DNA from: Amphiduros pacificus
Taxonomy: Eukaryota; Annelida; Polychaeta; Phyllodocida; Hesionidae
Direction: 5' to 3'
Assembly: GCA_949316495.1 (NCBI GenBank)
Contig: OX439001.1
Coordinates: 48,832,556-48,896,555 of the forward strand
Length of the DNA stretch: 64,000 bases
Shown: positions 11,590 through 23,504 of the stretch, piece after piece
Layout: each line of letters opens with the position of its first letter
Numbering within the stretch: position 1 is the first letter of the stretch
Position numbers and translations under genes: made by a program
The notes under the pieces: model-generated
The model's input: only the letters and a program-made list of their open reading frames with translations
Database searches by the model: none
What the model was told of the DNA's origin: nothing

Positions 11590-14349
11590 GGAAAGTACGG
11601 ACCTTATGAATTGACCCACGTAAGGAACTTCATGACTTTTTGAAAATGCCAATTTTATCACACATGCATACTAATATTTCTAAAAGGTTTGTGAATTCTT
11701 AGAAAATCGTCAATCGCTTTTGGCTATCAAAATCATTCAAGCGTTTAGAGCAGACTCTGCAGATTGGAACATTCATGCCCAATATAAATCGATATTATTA
11801 TTATTTACAAGTTTCTGCTTCACAAAAACATTGCACGGTTTACTTCGATGTTTTATTAGTCACCTAAATGCTTATTGTGGTATTAGCAATTTCCTTGATG
11901 AAGTATTGTTTTTCAAAATGGAATAAAAATATTTACAGAATCATATTCAATTATTTGGGTTAAATCAGATTTTTCAACAAAGTATGACAATCTTATTGCA
12001 GAATTACGCTATTACCAGCTTGACTTTTGTGCTATATTTAAAAACTTGATTTGTTCTAACAGGCGTCTATCCGGCTTTGGACGTGGTTTCTTAACTCATA
12101 ATTAATGCCATGTAATTATTTCTTCTAATTCTCTCTTCGGTTTACCAAGTTCAAGTGTTGAAGGTTATGTATAATGTTGCTTGTCATATTTGTATGTCAA
12201 AATAACATTTCTGTGCAAATGTGAGAATGTGTCATGTTGAAGTACAAGATATCAGTAGAAATGGAAATAGAAGTGGATGTTCGTGGAATGAAATGTTTTT
12301 CTTATAAAGACATGATGTTTCCATAGAAGTTTTGACAAATCCACTAATACCTCCTGAAGACAGTAAATGCTTTGTCATGGTGAGAAAACAATCTGTAATG
12401 ATATTCCAAATGGAAATGATCTTAGATTTGTTTTTGTGTAATATTGATCAATTGTGGCAACTAATCATTGATTTATATTTCATATTTGATATTAGCCTAT
12501 TTGTAATTTATTAATCTTATTTACATACATTAGTCAAACATAAAAGTGTTCAATGATACATGTGACTGTATTTAAACCAAATCAAATGCCCAGATGTTTA
12601 TATTATGTTTATATTATTATACATGAACTAAATAGGTGCGAATGCTTTCGCTGGTATGCCAAAATAAACTTTTTAATCCCCACTCTGGTTCCATACCAAA
12701 AACTTTCTATTTTCTCCTATGGGAATAACACTTTATGTCTTAACACTTGATTTTGCATGTATCTAAAAGGTCTTCTTGAGGATCATAAACCCAGCATTTA
12801 TTAGCATTTATTATGAGAGCATTTCAGATTTAAGATTTTTACATAGTCACATTTTTTCTTATATCAATTTACTTAAATAAGTAGTTTTTGTATATTATAT
12901 ACAAGCAATAAAATATTACAACAACAATTGAATATTTATTGTTTTAATTCTGTCACATGCATTCAATATCAGTGAAGCAGTGTTCCGGGCATATAAAATA
13001 ATAGAAATGATAGCTGTTTGTCCGTCTGTCCAGCTGTCCGTCCATCTATCAACGTTTTGTTTAAAAATCTTCTCCAAAATTACCAGTAAAATATGTCTAA
13101 AATTTGAGATATATAGGTGAAGATTCACATTCCTTCTTAGTGATATCATCATTCACCTTGGTGCATTGACCTTGAGGTTACAAATTTCGTACAGAGCATA
13201 TCTCAGCAAGCATTTATAGGAGGAAATATACAGAAATGTATTGGGTTAAACAGAGACCATGAATTCAAAATTTGTGTGCATGCAATATTTTACAACCATT
13301 AAATTTGAATGGCCTTAGAGCTATGCTGATCATGGTTTTATTTTTTTTATTTTTTTTATTAAGTTTGTGAACATTTCTGGACAATGCTTTGTGAATGATC
13401 ATTTAAATCCTTTTCAAGAGCAGACTTGAGCAGATGATAATTTTGACCAATCAAAATGCATGTTATATATTGAATTTGGCCCCCAACTCATCTCGATATT
13501 CATATAATAATAAAAAAAATTTGAACAGTATATTTTCTTTTTCAAAGAATTCTTTCTTGTTATAAAAGCCATATTCGACACAGAATCACACAATCACATT
13601 GCTATCCTGTGTTTTAACCTGCTCAAAGGATCTCTTTACATTTTGAAGTTGTTTCTCAAATGGAATCTCCCCTATCGTTTCACAAACAATTTACTTATCT
13701 CAGCTATTATTCCACGACATTGAAAGCAATAAAAAGAGGTTTGTATTTATTTTGTGGTGCGTTTTCAACATTATTCTATGCTTCTATATTTGAATTACGA
13801 ATTTCAAGTATCATGGAAAAATACTTGTTGTGAGCATTCCAGCGGACCAGACAGTTGTTTTGACGGGAGCAAGTTCTTAGCAATTAACCACATGCTTGAA
13901 ACAACATTGGTTCTAGATAATTACCAACTTTTGACCCTGGTGTGATAATAAACAACATAGTGCAGCGTGGTAGGGTTATATAAGAAAGCTATCAATTTCC
14001 CCTTCAGAATGACGTGGGATTGTGATTAAACAACTTCAATATATCAATCATTGACTGAACTGTTACTTAATATACAGAAGACAAATATATATTCTAAATT
14101 TCTAAAGGCAGAACATATGTAAAATTGAAGAACGTTTCCACAGTCGGGGTTATCAAGATGTGGGTTGGTGTCTTGATAGCTCAATTCAGTGACATAGGGA
14201 TGCCAAATATCCTATTTACAAACTCAGTATGAATAAACAAGGTCACATGACTTGGGTCCATCACCCTCACTGCTGTGTCTGGTGTGGCGGGCAGGCTGGA
14301 CACTTTATCCAACACTTGCCTGCAAGATAGCGTACGCACTAGAAGCAAG
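11590..14349. other. spacer upstream of EF-hand gene
   Basis: AT-rich, no supported exon. A TATA-like TATATAAG lies at about 13978, some 370 bases before the EF-hand start codon; whether it is the promoter cannot be told from sequence alone. Confidence 0.4.
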
Positions 14350-17300
14350 ATGAGGCCCTTACTTATTGTCCTGGGATTATTCGCTCTTCTTAGTTTAGCA
14401 AGGTAGGTATTATCCTAATCTAAAATTAGCAAGGTAAGTGTAATTCTATTCCAGTTTAGCAAGGTGTTATTCCAATCTTAGTTTAGCAACTTAAAAGTAA
14501 GTATTATTCCAGTCCAGTTTAGCAAGGTAAGTGTTATTCCAATCTTAGTTGAACAAGGTAGGTATTATTCCAGTCTAAGTTAAGCAAGATTAACCTTATT
14601 CCAGTCTAAGTTAAGCAAGATTAACCTTATTCCAGTCTTAGTTTAGCAAGATTAACCTTATCCCAGTCTTAGTTTAGCAAGGTAAGTATTATTCCAGTCT
14701 AAGTTAAGCAAGATTAACCTTATTCCAGTCTTAGTTTAGGTAAGTATTATTCCAGTCTAAGTTAAGCAAGATTAACATTATTCCAGTCTAAGTTAAGCAA
14801 GATTAACCTGATTCTAGTGTTGACGTCAAAACGCCAGGAAGTTGATGATACTTAAATTAGTTTACAAAATAAATACTTTGAAACGACAATAAAGAATACT
14901 TTAAAATTAAGGTTAATCTACTGATCAATATGTTTATTAATTAAAGTGGTTCCACATTTTATATGTTTCCCCTCTGTAATATGATGTGCTTAATTGTGTG
15001 TATCATTTTTGCATTCGTTGCAGCGCATGGGTCCTACCGGATAAGTTGCTTCCATACATCGAGGAACTGGCGGAAACGGCAAAGGTGAGAGAACAAAATC
15101 AATTCATATTTCCACCATATTAAACATAATATGAACATTTTTTTCCTCATATTTCATCATGGTACCTGTATTTGGTTGATATCTATGTATTATACATCAA
15201 GATAGATTTACATAATTGAGAAATTTAATAAATTATAATTAAAATATCCGGTAATCAAAAAATAATTCATTTTCAGGATAATCATGATGATGGATTAACA
15301 AGACATAAACGCACGACCTCAAAGGTATGTAATTGCATATAAATGTGCACTGCAAAGATTTCATATCATTTTTGATTGATTGGGCAGACTTAACACGTGT
15401 ATCGTTGGGTCAGCTTGTTGGGATTTCAAGGAGGGCGGGCGTCGCATAGAACATTAGCAACTTTTGCTGTATTTGTATAACAATTTTGAAACAACAGTAT
15501 ATAATTCGTAATTTGTATATAATTCTAGACAAACTGTCATTTTTCTGTCATTTAAGATCTATATGTACTGTAAGTGATGATTACATTACAATATTGTAAA
15601 ATATACAGCAAATGCTGCTGTAAATTAATCTATTATTACACAATCAAATATAATATAATAAAAGAATAAAGTAAAATAAAATCTAACGTTCTATAATTAG
15701 GCAATTTACTAATTGTTTAACTGCAATGTCATATTTTAACAACCATTGATTTAGATTAAACCAATCCATTTTAATACAATGAAAATTCACCGTCAGTAAC
15801 GGAATTTTGAACTACCATCTTTTCAAGCATCAAGAGATATCTCATTAGATTTGACGCGAGATCTGCTGGAACCAATACATATATAAGTTATACCAGTGGC
15901 GGATCCAGGGGGGATGGGCTTTTGGGGGCTAAATCCCCCTGGGGGTCTGTGGCTAGGGGACTGAGCATCTTGAGCATCTATGTTAACATATGGATGAAAG
16001 CAATAACATGAATTACAGTCCATGCTCATAATATCTACCTTTTGTGTTATGACACGCATTGAGTTACTTTCTATCTAAATTCTGCACCATTTTGTCGTCT
16101 GTTATGCCTTTTAAATATTATTTTGAACTAGACCATCACGTTTATGCTGGGAGAATAATCCATGAAACAAACAGTAAATGGTTTAGAGGGTATTTGCAAG
16201 AAATTAGAAATTACGTTTTACAAAGCATTCAGTTTCAAAAATGCTATGAAGGAAATATTTGGGTTTTTTAAAGTGATAGACCTACATATGCTGAATGCTG
16301 ATAATATATCAGCAAGTAAGTATTATATTTTTCTGGTTGATAATGAGGGTATATATTGACAGGAGACCACCGTGGCTGATTTCATGATGTCCATGGTGCG
16401 CACTATCTTCACTGAGGCTGATGGCAACAAAGATGACCGCCTCGACATCCTGGAATTCTGGCACACATTTGGAAGGTTTGACTCTGATGGTAAGACATCA
16501 CATAACTGACATACCATTCAATCAAAGCCTTAATTTTTTTTATGATTTGAACATCAAAGCTTTAATCCATTTCCTAAGTTTTGTAAATTAGTAATGTTGG
16601 CGTCTCCATCGTGATAAAACCCAAACAAATGATATTTGCAAAGCTCATGCTTTATAAATTTTGTCACCATCTAAGGTTTAAGTCAGTGTGAGAGGTTATT
16701 GAAAACTTCAAGTTTGAAGGGTGTTGATGAAATACGTTGAGCCAGTGGGAATGCTACCAACTTGGTCATCCAGAGGGCGCCTCGATCGCTCTCCACTGCA
16801 ATACAGACATTTATTCTATGATCACTGTGTATTCTGTGCTGTGATTGGTCAATTCCTGGTCACGTGAGCTTCTCTAAATTGTTTTATTGACCAGATGCAT
16901 TATATTGCACGTCAATATACTTTCCACTGCACTGATGGGGAATTCCATGACGTCACCATACAGACAAACTCGTCCCTTTCATGGCGGGAAATGTTGGGGA
17001 AGCCCTATAATGACGTCACCATACAGACAAACTCGTCCTTTTCAGTTCTCACTTTTAGAATTAAACCAACAATGGCAGTAATTAACACAGTGATCATAGA
17101 ATAAAACAAATATGTACCTGGGTGTCGTGCAATATGACTTTTTATGGACCTTCGGAAAGTTATATTGCACTCGGCTGCGCCTCGTGCAATATAACTTTCC
17201 GAAGGTCCATAAAAAGTCATATTGCACTCCACCCAGGTCCATATTTGTATAATATATTTATAACAATGAACTGATATGACCTGGCCTCTTTTTGCAGGGG

Positions 17301-18128
17301 ATGACGTCATAACGAGGAGGGAGTACCTTGACTACTTCTCGGCTGGAGAAATGGATGTCCTTAATAACCTACCGGCAGATGTGCGTGTTGAAGTAATTGC
17401 GTCTCTGATCTTCTTTGCCGGAGACATGAACGGTGACAGATCATTGTCTGTAGTGGATGCGAACATCATTTTCGGAAACCTTGATGCCGATGGTAAGCAT
17501 GAAGACAGTGTTCTTAATGATTAATTAACATACATACATATTCACATAAGGGCAAATGGCCAATCACTTTGGTCAGTCAATTTAGATGTACATGAAATGA
17601 TTATATATCATATCACTCTTAAGGTTTGTGGCTAGAAAATGTTAATACGGTTGATATAGATTGATTGTCATAAAAAAGTGACATGGACCACATATGGAAG
17701 ATTGTCAACCAAAATCAATCAGAGCAACCTTTACATTAAAAGCTTCCATCTAGACTTGATTGGAGGTTTTTAAGCTGAAGGTGATCATAATGGATTTGAT
17801 ATCATAGCTCACATCTGACAAGATATTATTTGAATGGGATAGGTTTTGTAATTAATCCTACCATATACTTTGCTTTATAGGGGATACTTTTGTTTCAATG
17901 AAGGAATATGAAACACGTTGGGGAATGGTGAGTTGTAAAGCTTTTTTACATAACCTGGATGATATACGATCTCTTTTCGAGAAAATATTGATTTGGTACT
18001 TCTTTTTATCTTATTAAATGGCTATTTATCCTTTCTTTCATCAATCTCATTAAATTTTCAATTTGAATTATTTTATTTAGGTCATCCGCAGACTCGTTGC
18101 TATGATGATAGACACAAGTGCCAAATAA
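14350..18128 (+). CDS. secreted four-EF-hand calcium-binding protein, 7 exons, 192 aa
   Basis: Exons 14350-14402, 15024-15084, 15277-15324, 16363-16489, 17298-17492, 17881-17927 and 18081-18128 all join in phase with GT-AG introns. Residues 1-17 form a signal peptide (MRPLLIVLGLFALLSLA). An acidic leader follows and ends in R-H-K-R at 47-50, a furin-type site, so a propeptide is likely removed. Four canonical 12-residue EF-hand loops lie at 74-85 (DGNKDD..), 94-105 (DSDGDD..), 139-150 (DMNGDR..) and 159-170 (DADGDT..), each with acidic residues at positions 1 and 12. The product should bind calcium in the secretory pathway or outside the cell; in shell-bearing animals such proteins can act in mineralising fluids, but that role is inference. 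Introns 4 and 5 interrupt the Gly codon of loops 2 and 4 at the same place. Close relatives were not identified. Confidence 0.9.
14389..14826 (+). repeat. minisatellite seeded by the exon 1 splice donor
   Basis: About a dozen imperfect copies of a unit near 31 bp, each resembling the end of exon 1 plus the start of intron 1 (TTTAGCAAG|GTAAGTATTA, then ATTCCAG). Most copies keep either a good 5' splice site or a mutated form of it, and most carry a TTCCAG acceptor-like string. The array begins directly at the true donor at 14403. Confidence 0.85.
15895..15965 (+). mobile_element. hAT-like DNA transposon end fragment
   Basis: Starts CAGTGGCGGATCCAGGGGGG, a terminal inverted repeat style known from Tip100/Zaphod-type hAT elements in many animals. 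It is followed by G/C runs and no coding sequence. The other end was not found, so this is probably a fragment or a short non-autonomous copy inside intron 3 of the EF-hand gene. Confidence 0.55.
16948..17038 (+). repeat. 28-bp direct repeat containing TGACGTCA
   Basis: The 28 bases at 16948-16975 recur exactly at 17011-17038, 63 bp later. Each copy starts with TGACGTCA, the consensus cAMP-response element palindrome. It lies in intron 4 of the EF-hand gene, next to the hairpin. Confidence 0.8.
17107..17247. repeat. long near-perfect hairpin in intron 4 of the EF-hand gene
   Basis: A 44-bp arm at 17127-17170 is exactly complementary to 17184-17227 around a 13-nt loop. The pairing continues outward for 20 more bases on each side with three mismatches. 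The arm ends read GTGCAATAT and ATATTGCAC. No protein is encoded, so this may be a fold-back transposon or a solitary terminal inverted repeat pair. The ATTATATTGCAC string at about 16898 may be another remnant of the same family. Confidence 0.92.
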
Positions 18129-19679
18129 TGAAGACCAAACTCCATTGCAAACATGTTAATTAAACATACCTATCCAAAGTCTGATTAGAAATCATAGGAA
18201 GAAAGCCATGAAAGCAATGACACTTTTATCATGAATAACATGAAATACACAGCATATGACCATGAGTATGAAATATCCACAATCTTTGTGAAGGTATAAC
18301 TCTTGGAATGGACAGCTTAACAAAAAAGAACGTTAACACTTATTATCGGTTTCCCTGTGACATCTCGACCAAGGAGGTCAGAATAATAGCCAAAACAGCA
18401 TTGTATATCATATATATATATATGCATATGAGTAATTATGATGTGTATTGTTGGATTTTTGACAATACTGCACTTCATGTAGACCTGGCATTGTCTGATG
18501 TAAGTTAAATAAAATTTAATTGATTATATAAATTACAGACTTTGCTTTATTTGCTTTATATATTATGGGATCTACATAAACGATTTTATCTCTTTTTAAT
18601 GTCCCTGACGTATTATTTTGAAATCTTTCTTACTATTGTTAACTATTCTTGCATTCTGCAATCTGCCTATTATCACTCATTATAGGGGGCATCACCTGTT
18701 TTGAGTGGAAAGATCTGGGAGGTGTCAAACATGCTAAAGTGGGCAGAACTTAAGTTTTGTATCATATTTTTCCAAACTAAAATAGCTACCAACAAAAGGA
18801 AAACTGATCAGAAAACTGAAAATAAAGACTAACATGTTGTTGTAAAGCAGAGTTTTAGAAAGTGCTTTGTAATTTCATAATTTGAAGTTTAGCTTAGAAA
18901 ATGAAAAAGACCATCCTCTATTTATACTTGGAGATTTGGCAGCTTATCTAAAATAAAATTAATAAAATAAAATGGTATCTGTAAAAGATGTGGATCTGTA
19001 AAAAGAAATCATATTTTAGATGTCCCTGTAAGCTTTATGCATCTATTTATGTAGCTATGTCAATTACAAAATATAATATGAATTTACTGACCACTGTTCC
19101 TCTAAACCAAGGGGAGTCAATCTTGCCATGAATTTTGAGTTAATCTTAAGCTGTCAACTCAGTTCAGCTTATCTTTAAAAACTTTGATGGGCCATATATT
19201 GTCATCACTATTTCTCAGTTTATTTCATGGGATGTATCTGTGAAAGCCAGATTCATCTCAGAAAACATGACAGCTTCAAATAAAAGTTTGTCACAAAACT
19301 ATATTTAAAAATGAAAGATTGCAATTGTCAGCAAAGTTGTAAATTCGGAAGTTATATTTAGTAAAGAAAAAAAGCAAATATTCACAGATTTATTCTTAAA
19401 ATAAACTTGTGCCCCTGATTTCCTTGTCATGACTGATTATTGTACATTGTTTATTTGCTGATAGTTAAAAGATACACATATGACAGCTTTATATTTATAT
19501 TTGCAAAAAATATTTAGATAAGATTTTTTTTTAATTGATAAATTCTTCCAACTTCAGCCTTTTTTGTAGCCCATATTACATTTTCACAGCTTGTCTGACA
19601 GATTTTTCTTTCCACTCAATTTTGGTGGATGAGTGTGAGGACCTGGTGGAGAGCAACTCTGACTCCTGCTGAACACAAG

Positions 19680-19800
19680 AATGGGTTTGCTACCTCTGTG
19701 TCCCAGCTACCTCTGTGTCCCAGCTACCTCTGTGTCCCAGCTACTTCTGTGTCTCTGTGTCCCAGCTACTTCTGTGTCCCAGCTACTTCTGTGTCCCACA
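19680..19800 (+). repeat. 17-bp minisatellite
   Basis: About six copies of a unit around TACCTCTGTGTCCCAGC, with partial units inserted. Confidence 0.9.
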
Positions 19801-20248
19801 CTATTGTGTTATTGTTGAATATATCTTTTCCGTGGGATTAGCGCTTAAGTTTCATCAAACACAAAAATATGTAAACGATTATCAATTCTATTTTCTTTGA
19901 TCTTATATAAGTGACATCTGGAATATAGTTACACTAACGCTGTTGTAAGACTGTACATGTGCAGGAACTAGCATTATTACTTTGATCGTGTTAGATCACA
20001 CAAAGAACGAGAATTAGACGACCACATGCTGAGACAAGGCCCGTTCAGACCGAAACCCCCACGCGATCACAAGCATCACATGCTTAACGCGTCTTTCCTT
20101 ATCACGTGACTATTTATACAACCTGGCCTAGTCTTGCTGTGGTCTTAGCAAAGTCCTCAGGAGTCGAATACAGATTTGTTTACATCTGCCGTGGTCGCTA
20201 GGGGAGGGTATCAGATCGGCATCTTACAATGGATGTATGGTATGACGT

Positions 20249-20389
20249 ATGCACATCGTAGACGAATACCTATACGACAACAGGTTATACACGATCGCCA
20301 CACCAGATGGCAATGCGACTGTGTGGACACTACTACAAGACTGCAACCAGACGCCTTTTCACATTATGACTGAGACACGATTGTTTTGA
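20249..20389 (+). CDS. possible short open frame, 46 codons
   Basis: Not recognised. The frame sits in the more GC-rich patch about 140 bases downstream of a TATA-like motif. It has no low-complexity sequence and contains two N-x-T sequons (NAT and NQT). It could be an exon of a longer plus-strand gene or chance; no partner exon was found. Confidence 0.15.
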   Translation: MHIVDEYLYDNRLYTIATPDGNATVWTLLQDCNQTPFHIMTETRLF

Positions 20390-20655
20390 ACAGTTCAGAA
20401 CAGTCGCGAGCCAGTGCCGACATGTGAGGATATGTACAAAACCAGAATTGACTATCCGACAGAAATACTTGTGTCCAAATTGCTCATTGCATAGATTCCA
20501 AGTGATTTAACGTCCGTGTTCCTTTTAAACTTCCATTTAATTGTGGTCATAGATGCTGTTACGACAATCCAAATTTCTAACCGTGAAGTATGTATTGGAG
20601 GACAACTTTTTGTTTTGTGACCAACTATGATTGATCATGCAATAAAACTAATATC

Positions 20656-22811
20656 TCATTTGGAACTTTGGGTACGACTTGACCTTGATGTAGTATCATA
20701 ATTGAATGGGTCCATTGTGCGCACAACACTAGAATACAAATTATCCAGACGTTCTCTTTGTGACTTTTGCCACCAGGGGGAGTTGAGAACCCGCGTACTG
20801 AGTGGTGGTCTCTTTTCCAGAGATTTCTGGATATAGTGTGGTAAAGATGTTGACCTCTGGAAAGATGGTTGAGGCTGAAGAGTACATCCCTCGTGACGCC
20901 CAGAGTTTGGTCTAGGAGAGTTCTCTGAAAAAATATCATCCCTTATTTTCAGGAAGAGAAAACGAAAATTTAAATTCTATCAGAAAGAGAGTTCGCAGTA
21001 AGACGAAGCTGCATGGTGTACAAACCTTGTGAAATATTTGCTTATGTTTTTAATTTTCACGAAGAACACCATTGCTCGAGATTTTACTTAATGTTTTAAA
21101 ATATCAAAGCGAGGCTTTGTGCTAAGAATTAGGAAATAATGAAAATATATTAAATATCAAATGTTTACCCCAAAGATGTCTGTTTGGTTCAGGAGTCCTG
21201 AAAAAAGTAATATTTTCATATTAATCAAATAATCACAATATTGAATCTTTGCACTTGTCGGCATCATAACCAGTTAAATAGTAATTCAATGACCCTTTCA
21301 GCAACAATCGCCATATAAGGTCGACTTCAGGGCCTTTTAGCCGGTGTAAAAGTCAGGGACGGACCATTATGCATTTGGGGGGTGGAAGAAAAATATTTGT
21401 CATTTTTTTTGTCACTCGGCCATTCTCAATTATTTTTTCTCAGTCGCTTCGTCCACCAATTTTTGTTCCTAGGGTCAAAACATCCTAATTTATATACATA
21501 TATCTGTGTAAATGGATTTATGATTTATTAGAAAATGATACGATGCTTTCTTTACACTAATTCACAGTTAAAACAAGTATTTCAATTAGTCATTTATTGA
21601 AGTAAACTTCAGCTGCCTATAAAGTCCCAGGTGCCAGGAGGTCCCATGAGTGAGGTCATATTTGCCATGAGTGTGGTCACACTAGATATAGGCACTGCAC
21701 AGCCACCCAAGCGCTGATCATATACTGCCTGGACACCACACATTTTTCCAGACATCAGGCAGTCCTAGGTTGTGCCCTAGGTTGACAACTGATTTTGTAA
21801 AAATAAATACATCCCCTAAGCGCCTTTTGAGAAATTGCAACAAATGTTCAAAATTGGAATTAATGTGACTGGGGTATAAGATGCATAACAAGAGCCACAC
21901 AAAAGTGTGTGTCCATTTGTTGTAGGCAATTAACGGGACAGCAGACATCTTAATTATCAGTAGGTCAGTAGGCCAGTGCCTTTAAGATAGAGCAGGTTAT
22001 AGTAAAATTGATCAAAATATAAGATTTTGGTTACAATTTAAAGCCTATCACACAGGCACAGAGTTTATGATCAGAGTTTTTGATATTTTAAGATATTTAC
22101 TATTTCTGACCATCTTTCGATCGGAAATAAGTTAAATGTTCATTAAAAAGTAAAGAATACATCATACTTTTTTTGAAAAATCGTCTGTACTTCTGTCAAT
22201 GACCTGTGTAGGCATAGTCATAAAATGATCGAAATAATGGTGAAAGTTATGTAAGCAACAAGAAGTCATTAATGATACCCCTGTGAAACATTCATGATGG
22301 CTTATTGGAACATGTTTCATTGCTGGATCATTAGTCGGTAACTGTATCAATAAGAGTAGGGCATTATGTTCCGGTAAGAGGCTTCTATCTGACTCGATAT
22401 ATCCTAAATAGTGCTGAACAGGTCGCTGATTAAAAATGATAAAATGATTTCTTCAGATTTATGAATATAAATGCTATGTTTGTAACTCCATACTTACAGA
22501 GGATATACAGGTGACTGGCCACGCAAGACACTCACACTTGTCCTCTGAAAAATATTATTATATTTTGAATATTAGGTTGCTTTTTAGAAACTCGATTAAA
22601 GAAGAATAAATACAAACACTCCATTTTTTAAGAGTGTGACAAGCTATGCCTGAATTGTGCGATCACATATAGAGTTGGTTAAAGCAGACATTTCTCTACC
22701 TGGCGGCTACGTTGGTTGATCCTGATCATCTGGACAGACGTATTGCCCAGGTCGTAGATTCCACACCTTGGACTGTCTGGGGGCTGCCACTTCCTATGCT
22801 CCTTTGCTTCT
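20656..22811 (-). CDS. candidate gene related to the CAP-EGF membrane protein (incomplete model)
   Basis: Several exon-like segments lie on the minus strand: 22700-22811 (37 codons, ends phase 0), 22279-22425 (49 codons, phase 0 to 0), a 29-nt candidate at 21169-21197, and a terminal exon 20656-20924 with acceptor TTTTTTCAG that encodes 88 residues rich in Ser and basic residues and then TGA. In the 49-codon exon, residues N, L, L, P, H, V, E and C fall at exactly the spacing they have in exon 51715-51878 of the CAP-EGF gene, over 26 gap-free positions, so the module looks homologous. The phases between 22279 and 21197 do not join, so at least one exon is missing from my model or the gene is decayed. 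No membrane helix or CAP domain was found. A strongly spliced-looking 47-nt segment at 22498-22544 would break the frame if included. Confidence 0.4.
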
Positions 22812-23504
22812 CTAAACAGCAATTTTATCAATTTGCTTTTATCATCAATTATTCAAATTTTAAAGTAAATGCAGACAATAATGTGTGTTTAATAGAATAT
22901 ATATTTAAAATTGATTATATCTGAATGGCTTCTTTACAAATATTATTCATTAAATGGTTGTTGGAAGGACGTTTGGATTGAGCAGACATGTAAATTTATC
23001 GGGTGGTCAACAATCATGGAAAAAGGATTATCCACAAGTTAAATTGCTTTGCTATTAAACCCAGAATAAGATAAATATGTTCTTGTCATTAAAGTTAACG
23101 TGTGGTGGGATTAATGACTTTCTTTCCCAAATAGCAATCTGGATTAAATATGTACTTTAAGCCAACTTAATCATTGCACTTGGAAGAAAAAATGTCGATA
23201 GTTTTCAGAACACTCCCCTTGGGAAACACGTACTGAAGAAAAAGAAAGAAGAGCATTCCCGTAAATATACTCCAAGAATTGGATTCCTTTCCAGACAAAC
23301 CTCCAACATAGCGCCATGAAGTAAAATGTCTGCTTTGTGGAATCCACAAATCAATCACCCCAAGTCTGTTTGATATCAAAACAAGTATTCAAAACAAAAT
23401 TCAGCTCTGAGAAAGCATCCGACTAAGTAACTGCCTGAACTATCAATTCTACATCAGCAGTTTACTCAGTTATTTCAGCCAGTCTCATCTCAGTTACTTC
23501 AGGA

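Larger units (their letters stand above)
18129..20655. other. gene-poor spacer
   Basis: 3' flank of the EF-hand gene (AATAAA near 18508), then AT-rich DNA. A short 17-bp repeat sits at 19680-19800. A locally more GC-rich patch at about 20000-20480 contains a TATA-like TATTTATACA near 20110 and a 46-codon open frame (listed separately). Confidence 0.4.

Noticed and set aside
17005-17310. 101-codon minus-strand open frame
   Set aside because: It covers the hairpin and overlaps intron 4 of a well-supported gene on the other strand.
21718-21948. 76-codon minus-strand open frame as the missing exon of the 22-kb gene
   Set aside because: No membrane helix, no matching phase, and the sequence looks like a dispersed repeat.
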